Source: Clostridium sp. DSM 17811 (GTDB lineage: Bacteria > Bacillota > Clostridia > Clostridiales > Clostridiaceae). From it: a stretch of DNA of 64,000 nt. Position numbers and translations under genes: made by a program. The first letter of the stretch is position 1, and each line of letters opens with the position of its first letter. Of this stretch, positions 1 to 12,111 are shown piece by piece. The stretch is from positions 1 through 64,000 of the forward strand of contig NZ_JAHLDU010000005.1 of assembly GCF_018861905.1 (NCBI RefSeq), written 5' to 3'. The notes below the pieces were generated by a model that was given only the letters and a program-made list of their open reading frames with translations, ran no database searches and was not told where the DNA came from.

Positions 1-1
1 A

Positions 2-280
2 GTAGGAGCATCAAGAGCAGCAGTTGAAAATGGTTGGATAGATAAAGCAGTACAAGTAGGTCAAACAGGAAAAACTGTAAGACCAACTGTATATATAGCT
101 TGCGGTATTTCAGGAGCAATTCAGCATTTAGCTGGTATGCAAGATTCTGATTTCATAATAGCTATAAATAAAGATGCAACTGCACCTATCATGAAAGCTG
201 CCGATGTAGCAATAGCTGGAGATTTCCTTAAAGTAATCCCAGAAATGATAGCTCAAATTAATACATTAAAAAATAAATAG
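2..280 (+). CDS. etfA: electron transfer flavoprotein alpha subunit, C-terminal part
   Basis: The open frame enters from the left edge and stops at 278-280, giving the last 92 residues. The motif [18 protein letters not shown], followed by [17 protein letters not shown] and ending [11 protein letters not shown], is the FAD-binding C-terminal domain of EtfA. EtfAB accepts electrons in the butyryl-CoA dehydrogenase/Etf complex, which couples crotonyl-CoA reduction to ferredoxin reduction in the cytoplasm. hbd follows 141 bases downstream, as in the crt-bcd-etfB-etfA-hbd operon of clostridia, which supports the call. The 5' part lies outside the window. Confidence 0.95.
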   Translation, partial: VGASRAAVENGWIDKAVQVGQTGKTVRPTVYIACGISGAIQHLAGMQDSDFIIAINKDATAPIMKAADVAIAGDFLKVIPEMIAQINTLKNK

Positions 281-305
281 GTTTATTTTATAATAGTAAT
301 TTAAG

Positions 306-348
306 AAAACTTGCTTTAATGCTAAAAAGTAGTATTAAAGTAAGTTTT
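306..348 (+). other. intercistronic hairpin between etfA and hbd
   Basis: An 18-bp stem (306-323 with 331-348, several G-U pairs) has a 7-base loop. It is followed by A-rich rather than T-rich sequence, so it is not a normal intrinsic terminator. An RNA-processing or stability element that sets the etfA/hbd ratio within one transcript is plausible (inference). Confidence 0.5.
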
Positions 349-421
349 AAAAAAGTATACTACGTCTTGTTGTAACTAAAATAAGATTTTTAAAATAATA
401 AAATTTAAGGGGTGTGTTTTT

Positions 422-1270
422 ATGAAAAAGATTTTTGTACTTGGCGCTGGAACTATGGGAGCAGGTATTGTTCAAACATTTGCAGCTAATGGATGCGAAG
501 TAATAATGAGAGATATTAAAGATGAATTCGTTGATAGAGGACTTGCTACAATTAAAAAGAACTTAGAAAGATCAGTTAAAAAAGAAAAAATAACTGAAGC
601 ACAAATGGAAGAAATACTTTCAAGAGTTACAGGAACTACTGATATGAAATTAGCAGCAGACTGTGATTTAGTAGTTGAAGCAGCTGTAGAAATTATGAAA
701 ATAAAGAAAGAAATTTTTGCAGAACTTGATTCAATCTGTAAACCAGAAACTATTTTAGCATCAAACACATCATCACTTTCTATAACTGAAGTAGGAGCTG
801 CTACAAAGAGACCTGATAAAGTTATAGGAATGCATTTCTTTAATCCAGCTCCAATGATGAAACTTGTAGAGATAATCAAAGGAATGGCTACATCAACTGA
901 AACTTTTGATGCAGTTAAAGAAATTGCAATTGCTATAGGTAAGGATCCAGTAGAAGTTGCTGAAGCTCCTGGTTTTGTTGTAAATAGAATATTAATTCCA
1001 ATGATCAACGAAGCTGTAGGAATTATGGCAGAAGGTATAGCATCTGCAGAAGACATAGATAAAGCAATGAAACTTGGCGCTAATCATCCAATGGGACCTC
1101 TTGCACTCGGAGATCTTATAGGCCTTGATGTATGTCTTGCTATCATGGATGTTTTATATACTGAGACTGGAGATACTAAGTACAGAGCTCATAGCCTTTT
1201 AAGAAAATATGTTAGAGGCGGATTACTTGGAAGAAAAACTAAAAAAGGTATCTTTGATTATTCAAAATAA
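422..1270 (+). CDS. hbd: 3-hydroxybutyryl-CoA dehydrogenase
   Basis: 282 residues, the usual length. It reduces acetoacetyl-CoA to 3-hydroxybutyryl-CoA with NAD(P)H in the butyrate/butanol pathway. The N-terminal Rossmann motif GAGTMGAGI is at residues 8-16. The family segment [15 protein letters not shown] lies in the middle, preceded by SNTSSLSI. The C-terminal dimerisation domain includes [17 protein letters not shown] and [19 protein letters not shown]. The start at 422 has a GGGGTG ribosome site just upstream. As the last gene of the bcs-type operon it follows etfA and ends in a terminator hairpin. Confidence 0.97.
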   Translation: MKKIFVLGAGTMGAGIVQTFAANGCEVIMRDIKDEFVDRGLATIKKNLERSVKKEKITEAQMEEILSRVTGTTDMKLAADCDLVVEAAVEIMKIKKEIFAELDSICKPETILASNTSSLSITEVGAATKRPDKVIGMHFFNPAPMMKLVEIIKGMATSTETFDAVKEIAIAIGKDPVEVAEAPGFVVNRILIPMINEAVGIMAEGIASAEDIDKAMKLGANHPMGPLALGDLIGLDVCLAIMDVLYTETGDTKYRAHSLLRKYVRGGLLGRKTKKGIFDYSK

Positions 1271-1292
1271 GATATTAATTTTAAACAAATAG

Positions 1293-1338
1293 AAAGAAGA
1301 CATTATAACCTTAATATGGTTATGATGCCTTCTTTATT
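1293..1338 (+). terminator. terminator after hbd
   Basis: An 18-bp stem (1293-1310 with 1318-1335) with a 7-base loop, followed by a T-rich stretch, closes the etf-hbd transcript. Confidence 0.8.
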
Positions 1339-1403
1339 ATTTATATATAATATAGACGAATATAAACAATATGTAAATAATTTCTAAAGTTAACTATTAG
1401 TAT

Positions 1404-1433
1404 GTTGACTTTATACTGTAAGTGATATATTAT
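1404..1433 (+). promoter_or_regulatory. probable sigma-A promoter for the alcohol dehydrogenase
   Basis: TTGACT at 1404-1409 is followed by TATATT (1426-1431) or TATTAT (1428-1433) at 16-18 bp spacing. It lies about 100 bp upstream of the gene start and after the hbd terminator. Confidence 0.5.
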
Positions 1434-1530
1434 TAACAATATAACGTATAAATAGGAAACAGTGGGACAAGCATTGCTAAATATAATGTGTAAAAATACA
1501 TTACTACATTTAAAAATGGAGGGATACATA

Positions 1531-2697
1531 ATGAATAGATTTACTTTACCAAGGGATATTTATTTTGGAGAAAATTCTTTAGAAGTGTTAAAAACCATAA
1601 AAGGTAAAAAAGCGGTAATAGTTACTGGTGGAAGTTCTATGAAAAAATTTGGTTTTTTAGATAAGGTTGAAGCTTATTTAAATGAAGCCGGAATTGAAGT
1701 TAAACATATTACTGGAGTGGAACCAGATCCTTCAGTAGATACAGTTATGAGTGGCGCAGCAGTTATGAGAGAATTTGAGCCAGACTTAATAATTTCAATC
1801 GGTGGGGGTTCACCAATTGATGCAGCAAAAGCTATGTGGATTTTCTATGAATATCCAGAATTCACTTTTGAGCAAGCTGTTATACCATTTGGTATTCCAG
1901 ACTTAAGACAAAAGGCTAAATTTATAGCTATACCATCAACTAGTGGAACAGCATCAGAAGTTACAGCATTTTCAGTAATTACTGACTATAAAGCAAAAAT
2001 AAAATATCCTTTAGCGGATTTCAACTTAACTCCTGATGTAGCTATAATTGATCCATCACTAGCTCAAACAATGCCACCAAAATTAACAGCGCACACAGGT
2101 ATGGATGCATTAACTCATGCACTTGAGGCTTATGTTGCAGGACTTCATTCTTACTTCTCAGACCCACTTGCAATGCAAGCTATAACTATGATTAAGGAGA
2201 ATTTAGTAAAATCATTTGAAGGTAATGTAGAAGCAAGAAATGAGATGCATATGGCACAATGCCTTGCTGGTATGGCATTTTCAAATGCATTACTAGGAAT
2301 ATCTCATAGTATGGCGCATAAAATAGGTGGTGTATTCCACGTTGCACATGGTCTTGCAAATGCAATATTACTTCCACATGTTATAGATTTTAATAAGAAA
2401 TCTTGTGGAGATAGATATGCTACGATCGCTAGAACATTAAAACTTGCTGGGAATACAGATGATGAATTAATAAATTCATTAACTGATATGATAAAAGATT
2501 TAAATAAGACTTTAAATATACCATTATCTTTCTCTGAAAATGGTATGACTAAAGAAGAGTTTGATGCTAATTTAGACTTTATAGCTGAGAATGCCTTAAA
2601 AGATGCATGTACAGGATCAAATCCAAGATCAATAAATTTAGATGAGATGAAAAAAGTATTAACATGCTCATTTACTGGTGAAAAAGTTAATTTCTAA
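1531..2697 (+). CDS. iron-containing alcohol dehydrogenase
   Basis: 388 residues from ATG 1531, chosen over an in-frame ATG at 1462 because GGAGGG lies at 1518-1523 and family members begin near MNRFTLPRDIYFG. It is a group III (Fe-dependent) NAD(P)H alcohol dehydrogenase. The nucleotide-binding loop IISIGGGSPIDAAKAMW, the motif STSGTASEVTAFSVI, and the metal ligands in GMDALTHALEAYVA and SHSMAHKIGGVFHVAHGLAN are all present. Beside hbd it probably reduces an aldehyde such as butyraldehyde or acetaldehyde during solvent or redox metabolism. The substrate cannot be told from sequence. It has its own promoter and a terminator, so it is likely monocistronic. Confidence 0.9.
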   Translation: MNRFTLPRDIYFGENSLEVLKTIKGKKAVIVTGGSSMKKFGFLDKVEAYLNEAGIEVKHITGVEPDPSVDTVMSGAAVMREFEPDLIISIGGGSPIDAAKAMWIFYEYPEFTFEQAVIPFGIPDLRQKAKFIAIPSTSGTASEVTAFSVITDYKAKIKYPLADFNLTPDVAIIDPSLAQTMPPKLTAHTGMDALTHALEAYVAGLHSYFSDPLAMQAITMIKENLVKSFEGNVEARNEMHMAQCLAGMAFSNALLGISHSMAHKIGGVFHVAHGLANAILLPHVIDFNKKSCGDRYATIARTLKLAGNTDDELINSLTDMIKDLNKTLNIPLSFSENGMTKEEFDANLDFIAENALKDACTGSNPRSINLDEMKKVLTCSFTGEKVNF

Positions 2698-2754
2698 TAT
2701 GAAATTAAATAATTATTGAAAAAGTTTTGTAATGTATAGTAGATAATAATTAAT

Positions 2755-2811
2755 AATAGACAGGTAGTACTAGCATTGGTAAGTTATGCTATTTGCTATC
2801 TGTCTATTTTA
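2755..2811 (+). terminator. terminator after alcohol dehydrogenase
   Basis: A 13-bp stem (2755-2767 with 2796-2808, one G-U pair) carries an extended loop and a T run after it. Confidence 0.7.
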
Positions 2812-2964
2812 ATATAAGATTTTATTTGAAATTAATTTTAACGTTTTAATATATTTTAGATTTTTGTGGTAGAATAAAGATAGTATAAATATATTAGAAT
2901 AATGAAAATTTTAATGTGGGTACATAAGTAGGCTAAAATAATAGAAAGATGTGGGGGTAAATAA

Positions 2965-3834
2965 ATGTATAAAATAGTTGGAAAGAAAGCATTAGCACCA
3001 CAAATATTTTTAATGGATATAGCGGCGCCAAGAGTCGCTAAATCAGCACAACCTGGTCAGTTTATAATAATAAAAATGGATGAAAAAGGCGAGAGGATAC
3101 CGTTAACAATAAGTGACTTTGATGCGCAAAGAGGTACAGTTACTATAGTAGTTCAAACTATAGGCTGCTCAACAAAAGAAATGGAAAACTATGAAATTGG
3201 GGATTCATTTTCAGATTTCGTAGGACCGCTTGGACAAGCATCGGAATTAATGAGTGAAAGTATTGAAGAGTTAAAGAAAAAGAAAATTGTATTTGTAGCA
3301 GGAGGTCTTGGAACCGCCCCAGTTTATCCTCAGGTTAAATGGCTTAACTCTCAAGGCGTAAAAGCAGATGTAATAATAGGAGCTAAAGCTAAAGAATATG
3401 TAATTATGGAAGAAGAAATGAAGAAAGTAGCGGGAAACGTATATCCATGTACAGATGACGGTTCTTATGGATATAAGGGACTTGTTACAAATAAATTAAA
3501 AGAATTAGTCCAAAATGAAGGTAAAAAATATGATTTAGTTGTTGCTATTGGACCAATGATAATGATGAAATTTGTTTGCAAATTAACTGAAGAGCTTGGT
3601 ATATCAACTATTGTAAGTATGAATCCTATTATGGTAGATGGAACAGGAATGTGTGGAGCCTGCAGGATTACTGTAGACGGCAAAACTAAGTTCGCCTGCG
3701 TTGATGGACCAGAATTTGATGGTCATAAGGTTAATTTTGAGGAAGCGATGAGAAGACAAGCAATGTACAAAACACAAGAAATTTCTAAAAATGAGGGCAT
3801 TAAAGCCGGATGTGGTTTAGGAGGTACTAAGTAA
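2965..3834 (+). CDS. nfnA: NADH-dependent ferredoxin:NADP+ oxidoreductase, subunit A
   Basis: 289 residues. This is the FAD/NAD-binding subunit of the electron-bifurcating transhydrogenase NfnAB (known from Clostridium kluyveri), related to dihydroorotate dehydrogenase electron-transfer subunits. An N-terminal FAD-binding beta barrel (PGQFIIIKMDEKGERIPLTI) is followed by an NAD-binding domain with FVAGGLGTAPVYPQV. A C-terminal [2Fe-2S] cysteine cluster is visible in DGTGMCGACRITVDG with FACVDGPEFDGH. It starts after a GGGGG site. Its stop TAA overlaps the next ATG by one base (TAATG), indicating translational coupling with nfnB. Together they connect NADH, NADPH and reduced ferredoxin pools. 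Confidence 0.92.
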   Translation: MYKIVGKKALAPQIFLMDIAAPRVAKSAQPGQFIIIKMDEKGERIPLTISDFDAQRGTVTIVVQTIGCSTKEMENYEIGDSFSDFVGPLGQASELMSESIEELKKKKIVFVAGGLGTAPVYPQVKWLNSQGVKADVIIGAKAKEYVIMEEEMKKVAGNVYPCTDDGSYGYKGLVTNKLKELVQNEGKKYDLVVAIGPMIMMKFVCKLTEELGISTIVSMNPIMVDGTGMCGACRITVDGKTKFACVDGPEFDGHKVNFEEAMRRQAMYKTQEISKNEGIKAGCGLGGTK

Positions 3835-5216
3835 TGGATAAGATGAAGAGAGTCGCAATAGAAGAGCAAGATCCAAAAATAAGAGCAACTAATTTTGCAG
3901 AGGTATGTTTAGGATATACAGAGGATGAAGCAGTTAAGGAAGCTACAAGATGTTTAAACTGTAAAAAACCAATGTGTGTTAGCAAATGTCCTGTTGCAAT
4001 AGATATTCCGGGTTTTATTAAACATGTTAAGGATAAAGAATTTGTAGAGGCAGTTAAGGTGATAGCTAAATATAGTTCACTTCCTGCGGTTTGTGGTAGG
4101 GTTTGTCCACAAGAAACTCAATGTGAAAGCAAGTGTATCCTAGGAATAAAAGGAGACGCAATAGCTATAGGTAAACTTGAAAGATTCGTAGGGGACTACT
4201 CAAGGGTACATAATGTCGATCTTTCAGAGACTAAACCTAAAAATGGTATTAAGGTTGCAGTGGTAGGAAGTGGTCCATCAGGACTTACTTGCGCAGGAGA
4301 TTTAGCAAAAGCTGGATATGATGTAACAATTTTCGAAGCACTTCATGAAGCTGGTGGAGTTTTGGTATATGGTATACCGGAATTTAGGCTTCCAAAAGAA
4401 ACAGTAGTAAAACATGAAGTTGAAAATGTTAAAAAATTAGGTGTCAAATTAGAAACAAATGTTATTGTGGGACGAACTGTAACAATAGATCAATTAATGG
4501 AAGATGAAGATTTTAAAGCTGTATTTATTGGTTCAGGTGCAGGACTTCCAATGTTTATGGGAATACCAGGAGAAAATTTAAACGGAGTATTTTCTGCTAA
4601 TGAGTATTTAACTAGAAATAATTTAATGAAAGCATATAAAGAAGGATATCAGACACCTATAAGAACAGGCGAAAAGGTTGCTGTTGTAGGTGGAGGAAAT
4701 GTAGCTATGGACTCTGTGCGTACAGCAGTGAGACTTGGAGCAGAAGGGCACATAGTATACAGAAGATCAGAATCAGAACTTCCTGCAAGAGTTGAGGAAG
4801 TGCACCATGCAAAAGAAGAAGGGGTTATAATGGATCTACTTGTTAACCCAATTGAAATCTTAGGTGATGAAAAAGGTAATGTTATAGGAATGAAGTGCAT
4901 AAGAATGCAGCTAGGTGAGCCTGATGCATCAGGAAGAAGAAGACCTATAGCTATTGAAGGTTCGGAATTTATAATGGATGTTAATACAGTTATAATGTCT
5001 CTAGGGACATCACCAAATCCATTAATACCTTTGACAACAGAAGGTTTAGATATTAATAAACGTAAGTGTATAATCGCTGAAGATGAAACTGGATTAACAT
5101 CTAAAAAGAATGTATATGCTGGTGGAGATGCAGTTTCAGGAGCAGCTACAGTTATACTAGCTATGGAAGCAGGTAAAAAAGCAGCTAAAGCTATAGACGA
5201 AATGTTAACAAACTAA
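3834..5216 (+). CDS. nfnB: NADH-dependent ferredoxin:NADP+ oxidoreductase, subunit B
   Basis: 460 residues, homologous to the small subunit of glutamate synthase and often annotated gltA. Two N-terminal [4Fe-4S] sites are visible as CLNCKKPMCVSKCP and CGRVCPQETQCESKC. The FAD motif GSGPSGLTCAGDLAKAG and a second dinucleotide motif VVGGGNVAMDSVRTA for NADPH follow. The C-terminal YAGGDAVSGAATVILAMEAG closes the FAD site. There is no glutamate synthase large subunit nearby and nfnA precedes it, so the transhydrogenase role is much more likely than glutamate synthesis. The start is set by the one-base overlap with nfnA. Confidence 0.93.
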   Translation: MDKMKRVAIEEQDPKIRATNFAEVCLGYTEDEAVKEATRCLNCKKPMCVSKCPVAIDIPGFIKHVKDKEFVEAVKVIAKYSSLPAVCGRVCPQETQCESKCILGIKGDAIAIGKLERFVGDYSRVHNVDLSETKPKNGIKVAVVGSGPSGLTCAGDLAKAGYDVTIFEALHEAGGVLVYGIPEFRLPKETVVKHEVENVKKLGVKLETNVIVGRTVTIDQLMEDEDFKAVFIGSGAGLPMFMGIPGENLNGVFSANEYLTRNNLMKAYKEGYQTPIRTGEKVAVVGGGNVAMDSVRTAVRLGAEGHIVYRRSESELPARVEEVHHAKEEGVIMDLLVNPIEILGDEKGNVIGMKCIRMQLGEPDASGRRRPIAIEGSEFIMDVNTVIMSLGTSPNPLIPLTTEGLDINKRKCIIAEDETGLTSKKNVYAGGDAVSGAATVILAMEAGKKAAKAIDEMLTN

Positions 5217-5232
5217 TAAATACAATTTAAAT

Positions 5233-5268
5233 AACTCCATAAACAAAGGTTTATGGAGTTGCTTTTTT
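5233..5268 (+). terminator. terminator after nfnAB
   Basis: A perfect 12-bp stem (5233-5244 with 5249-5260) with a 4-base loop is followed by GCTTTTTT. Confidence 0.88.
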
Positions 5269-5332
5269 AAATAATGAATTTTATTATCATTTATTGGGAT
5301 ATTATAATAAGGCTTAAGGAAAGGAAAAAACT

Positions 5333-6214
5333 ATGGATTATAAAAAGGTTGAATCATTTGATAAGGGTATTATCATAAAAGGCGTAGATAACTTCGAATT
5401 AGCTCATATATTCGAATGTGGGCAATGTTTTAGATGGAACAAACAAGAAAGCGGTAACTATATAGGAGTGGCATATGGAAAGGTAATAGAAGTAGAAAAA
5501 AATGAGATGGAAGTAAAAATATACAATATAAATGAAGAAGAATTTCAAAAAATTTGGTGTAATTACTTTGATCTTAAAAGAGAGTATACGGTTATCAAAG
5601 AAAAATTTCGAAAAGATCCACTTCTTGAAAGATCAGTAAATTTTGGTTATGGGATTAGACTACTTCAGCAGGAACCGTTTGAACTTACAATATCATTTAT
5701 AATTTCTTCAAATAATAGAATACCTATGATAAAAAGAGCTATAAACAGGTTAAGCGAAAAATGGGGAAAAGCAATAGAGTATAAAGGTGAAACTTACTAT
5801 ACATTTCCAACAGCAGAGGAATTAGATAAAGCATCTATTGAGGAAATTCAAAGTTGTGGTTTGGGATTTAGATCTAAGTATGTAAAGGATGCAGTTCAGA
5901 GAATATATGCAGGTGAAATAAGCTTGGAATTTATTAAATCATGTGATGATGATATTTGTCATCAAGAGTTACAAAAACTAAGTGGTATTGGACCAAAGGT
6001 TTCCGATTGCATCATGTTGTTTTCCATGCAAAAATATTCTGCTTTTCCAGTGGATGTTTGGGTTAAGAGAGCAATGCAATTTTTTTATTTAGCGCCAGAT
6101 GTGTCACTACCTAAAATAAGAATTTTTGCTAGAGATAAGTTTGAAAGCTTAGCAGGTTTTGCACAACAGTATTTATTTTATTATGCGAGAGAAAATAATA
6201 TTAAAATAGAATAA
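5333..6214 (+). CDS. ogg: 8-oxoguanine DNA glycosylase / AP lyase
   Basis: 293 residues, HhH-GPD superfamily, OGG1-like. It removes oxidised guanine from DNA in base excision repair. The N-terminal OGG domain has ECGQCFRWNKQESGNY. The middle carries QEPFELTISFIISSNNRIP. The helix-hairpin-helix reads LSGIGPKVSDCIMLFS, giving the expected catalytic lysine, and the catalytic aspartate lies in AFPVDVWVKRAM. The position between nfnAB and a membrane protein carries no extra functional hint. The start at 5333 follows AAGGAAAGG. Confidence 0.9.
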   Translation: MDYKKVESFDKGIIIKGVDNFELAHIFECGQCFRWNKQESGNYIGVAYGKVIEVEKNEMEVKIYNINEEEFQKIWCNYFDLKREYTVIKEKFRKDPLLERSVNFGYGIRLLQQEPFELTISFIISSNNRIPMIKRAINRLSEKWGKAIEYKGETYYTFPTAEELDKASIEEIQSCGLGFRSKYVKDAVQRIYAGEISLEFIKSCDDDICHQELQKLSGIGPKVSDCIMLFSMQKYSAFPVDVWVKRAMQFFYLAPDVSLPKIRIFARDKFESLAGFAQQYLFYYARENNIKIE

Positions 6215-6301
6215 ATTATTGAAAATTAAGCAAAATAGCAAATGAAATATAAAGGTACGGACTACGGTAAAAGCTTATAAAAATGAAGAGGATGGAGAAC
6301 T

Positions 6302-7015
6302 ATGAAAAAAGTGTGGGATTATATAAGGATAAAGCTGTTAGAACATAAACAACATATAGTAATAATAGCAATTTTGTTGGTTTTCTTATATATAGGATAT
6401 GAGTATTCTTTCAAGTATTCGTATATAATAAAAAATCCTAATATGATGAAAGAAATTGTTCTTTCTTACGGTAATTTCAGTGTTTTAGTTTTCATACTTA
6501 TGCAGATTTTACAAGTAGTAGTTTTTTTTATTCCGGGAGAATTTATACAAATTGCTGGGGGATATATTTTTGGCGTTTTTTGGGGTGGAGTGATATCTTT
6601 AATTGGGATTACTTTAGGAAGTGTAATAGTATATCTTGTTGCTAAGGACTATTGCAAACCACTAGTGGAAAAACTTATGTTAAAAAAGGAAATAAAATTC
6701 TTTAAAAAGATATTAGATGTGGGAAGTAAAAGGATTGTTGTATTCATGTTTTATTTAATTCCGGGAATACCTAAGGATGCGCTAGCGTATATATGTGGAG
6801 TATCAAATATTTCTTTTAAAGATTTCTGCATATACTCAACACTAGGCAGAGTTCCGGGAATTTTTATATCATCTTATTTTGGGGAGAAAATATATTCAAA
6901 AGATGTTACAAGTTTAATGATAATAGGAGCAATAATGAGCTTTTTATTCATAATAGGAATTTTAAAAGGTAATATTATAATTAAAAATATGATTAAAAAC
7001 AAAAAAATATATTAA
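6302..7015 (+). CDS. TVP38/TMEM64 (VTT domain) family membrane protein
   Basis: 237 residues, integral membrane, DedA-like superfamily. A hydrophobic segment sits at about 20-38. The VTT core begins with FIPGEFIQIAGGYIFGVFWGG and has the re-entrant-type segments typical of the family. The second conserved part has FYLIPGIPKDALAYICGV followed by STLGRVPGIFISSYFG. Related proteins are implicated in lipid scrambling or transport in the cytoplasmic membrane, but the substrate here is unknown. The start follows GGATGGAG. Confidence 0.85.
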   Translation: MKKVWDYIRIKLLEHKQHIVIIAILLVFLYIGYEYSFKYSYIIKNPNMMKEIVLSYGNFSVLVFILMQILQVVVFFIPGEFIQIAGGYIFGVFWGGVISLIGITLGSVIVYLVAKDYCKPLVEKLMLKKEIKFFKKILDVGSKRIVVFMFYLIPGIPKDALAYICGVSNISFKDFCIYSTLGRVPGIFISSYFGEKIYSKDVTSLMIIGAIMSFLFIIGILKGNIIIKNMIKNKKIY

Positions 7016-7056
7016 AATCACATCCATTATAAACATTATAAAGAATGTGATTTTTT
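7014..7056. terminator. bidirectional terminator between convergent membrane-protein genes
   Basis: AAAATCACAT at 7014-7023 pairs with 7045-7054 and is followed by a T run. The same stem serves the minus-strand gene, whose 3' end overlaps one arm. Confidence 0.65.
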
Positions 7057-7743
7057 AGTTGTTTTATATATAAAACTTAACGTTATGCTACACATGGTTA
7101 TTAAAAAAATAATTAATATAGCACAGTGAAAGAAAAAGCTCTGCGGTAGGATTGTTATTATCGGGTCTGATTTAATATCAAAGAGCCAATAATCATTGTT
7201 AAAGAAAATGTGATGAAAAGTTGTGAAGCTTTTGTCGAAATTAACCAGAAAAGGTATAAGTAATAGTAGCGGTATGACAATAAGTGAAATGGAACTAGTT
7301 AATAGATATCTTATTGTTTTCCGTTTTTTGTTTACAAGTATCCCTATAGTGCTTATTAATAATGAGGAAAATAGCATTATTTTGAGTTTATCAAATATTA
7401 CTTTAACTTCTTTAAAATGGATTTTGCCATGAATAGATGATGGTAGTGTTGGGAGATTAAACTCTTCGTTTGTATTTTGAGTTATATATGTGATAACATA
7501 ATCATAATTGGATTTTAGTTCGCTTTTATTTAAGCCCGAAGAATTTTCAATATGTAATATTCCGATATCCATATAATACAAGGGTTTAAAAAGTAAAGTA
7601 AAATATACACTCGAAATTAGAAAAGAAAATATAAAACTTGAAATAAAAACCGCCTTAGATAAAAATTTAATAAAACCCTTTATATTCCTAATAATAAAGG
7701 TTACAGAAAAGCAGTTAATAATCGATCTGTTTAAAACATTCAC
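7036..7743 (-). CDS. TIGR01906/DUF1461 family integral membrane protein
   Basis: 235 residues if started at GTG 7743 with AGAGGTGA just upstream. A longer frame to 8043 is open but would run through the groESL promoter and CIRCE, so the short start is preferred. One N-terminal membrane helix (FISSFIFSFLISSVYF), a ~100-residue outer segment containing the HFKEVK motif, and three further helices match the TIGR01906 family of Firmicute membrane proteins. Function unknown. It is convergent with the VTT-domain gene and divergent from groES. Confidence 0.75.
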   Translation of the reverse strand: MNVLNRSIINCFSVTFIIRNIKGFIKFLSKAVFISSFIFSFLISSVYFTLLFKPLYYMDIGILHIENSSGLNKSELKSNYDYVITYITQNTNEEFNLPTLPSSIHGKIHFKEVKVIFDKLKIMLFSSLLISTIGILVNKKRKTIRYLLTSSISLIVIPLLLLIPFLVNFDKSFTTFHHIFFNNDYWLFDIKSDPIITILPQSFFFHCAILIIFLITMCSITLSFIYKTTKKSHSL

Positions 7744-7927
7744 AAAATCACCTCTATTAGTAAGTATAACTGATATACATAAATGTATACAGAAATAAAT
7801 AAATTCATAAAAATTGCATAAATTGGAATGGATAAAGCAAATGAGAGAATAACTATGAAATGCGGTGGTTATAAAGCGTAATTTGTTTTTATGATTATAA
7901 ATGGAATAATATGTTGAGTAGTTGAAC

Positions 7928-7956
7928 TTGCTATTATACTGATTATTAATTATTAT
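7928..7956 (+). promoter_or_regulatory. probable groESL promoter
   Basis: TTGCTA (7928-7933) and TATTAT (7951-7956) are 17 bp apart, just upstream of CIRCE. An alternative is TTGAAC at 7922 with TATTAA at 7944. Confidence 0.5.
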
Positions 7957-7973
7957 ATAAGTTATAGAACATA

Positions 7974-8000
7974 TTAGCACTCGGATGCGCTGAGTGCTAA
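7974..8000 (+). promoter_or_regulatory. CIRCE operator (HrcA binding site)
   Basis: TTAGCACTC at 7974-7982, nine bases, then GAGTGCTAA at 7992-8000 is a perfect CIRCE inverted repeat. It lies between the promoter and groES. It predicts HrcA repression released by heat or protein-folding stress. Confidence 0.97.
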
Positions 8001-8020
8001 CAAAAGGAATAAAAATATAA

Positions 8021-8323
<303 letters not shown>

Positions 8324-8400
8324 TATTTAATTAATCGCAAAAATGATTAAATATTATTATTAATTATATTTAATCATTAACGCACAAGGAGGGTTTTTAA

Positions 8401-10029
<1,629 letters not shown>

Positions 10030-10078
10030 GAAAAAATAATATTCTAATTAATTAGGATAAAATACATTAGAATAGGAA

Positions 10079-10110
10079 AATTAACTAGATTATATCTAGT
10101 TGATTTTTTT
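10079..10110 (+). terminator. terminator after groEL
   Basis: A 9-bp stem (10082-10090 with 10094-10102) with a 3-base loop and a run of T. Confidence 0.75.
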
Positions 10111-10170
10111 ATTTTATTAGATCATAAAAATATGTTTTTAATATGTAAACGAGCAAGCACAAGATAGTTA

Positions 10171-10199
10171 TTGACAAATCTTTAAACATTAACTATCAT
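10171..10199 (+). promoter_or_regulatory. promoter of the guaB leader
   Basis: A perfect TTGACA (10171-10176) lies 17 bp from TATCAT (10194-10199). Transcription would begin about 20 bases before the riboswitch. Confidence 0.75.
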
Positions 10200-10225
10200 G
10201 GTTATAATAGCTACAAAAACAACTC

Positions 10226-10292
10226 TACTCATATATCCCTTGAATACGGCAAGGAGCATCTACGGTCAGCCTTAAATTGACCACTATGGGTA
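10226..10292 (+). ncRNA. guanine-type purine riboswitch upstream of guaB
   Basis: The three-way junction of the purine riboswitch can be read. P1 is 10226-10230 with 10288-10292 and is followed at its top by ATATA. P2 is CCTTG/CAAGG around loop AATACGG. J2/3 reads AGCATCTAC. P3 is GGTCA/TGACC around loop GCCTTAAAT, and CACTATGGG closes the junction. The base equivalent to position 74 is C, which specifies guanine over adenine. J2/3 has C where most members have U at position 47. Together with the downstream terminator it should switch guaB off when guanine is plentiful. Confidence 0.9.
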
Positions 10293-10315
10293 ATTTTAGT
10301 ATGAACTTATTTTAG

Positions 10316-10359
10316 GTATGCTAATTTTACTTTGGTTAAAGTAGGATTAGTATGCTTTT
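10316..10359 (+). terminator. riboswitch-controlled terminator before guaB
   Basis: An 18-bp fully paired stem (10316-10333 with 10338-10355, including G-U pairs) has loop GGTT and is followed by TTTTC and a T-rich stretch. It sits 24 bases after the aptamer and 160 bases before guaB, which fits a transcription-attenuation platform. Confidence 0.85.
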
Positions 10360-10518
10360 CTATATTTTATACCTTATTTTTCAATATTGTATATATATGT
10401 GGGTTTATACCAATTATAAAAATTAATATAAGGAACATTTAATTAAATATAATATCATTTTTGATATGATATTTGTTTTTATGTACCTAAAATAGAAGTA
10501 CGAAGGGGTGTTGATTAA

Positions 10519-12050
<1,532 letters not shown>

Positions 12051-12111
12051 TTAATAGATAATATAGATAACAATAGATAAATTAAGCCTTAAATGTACAG
12101 GAGGAAAAACA

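Noticed and set aside
3834-5216. Glutamate synthase small subunit
   Set aside because: Homologous, but no large subunit is near and the one-base coupling to nfnA indicates the Nfn transhydrogenase.
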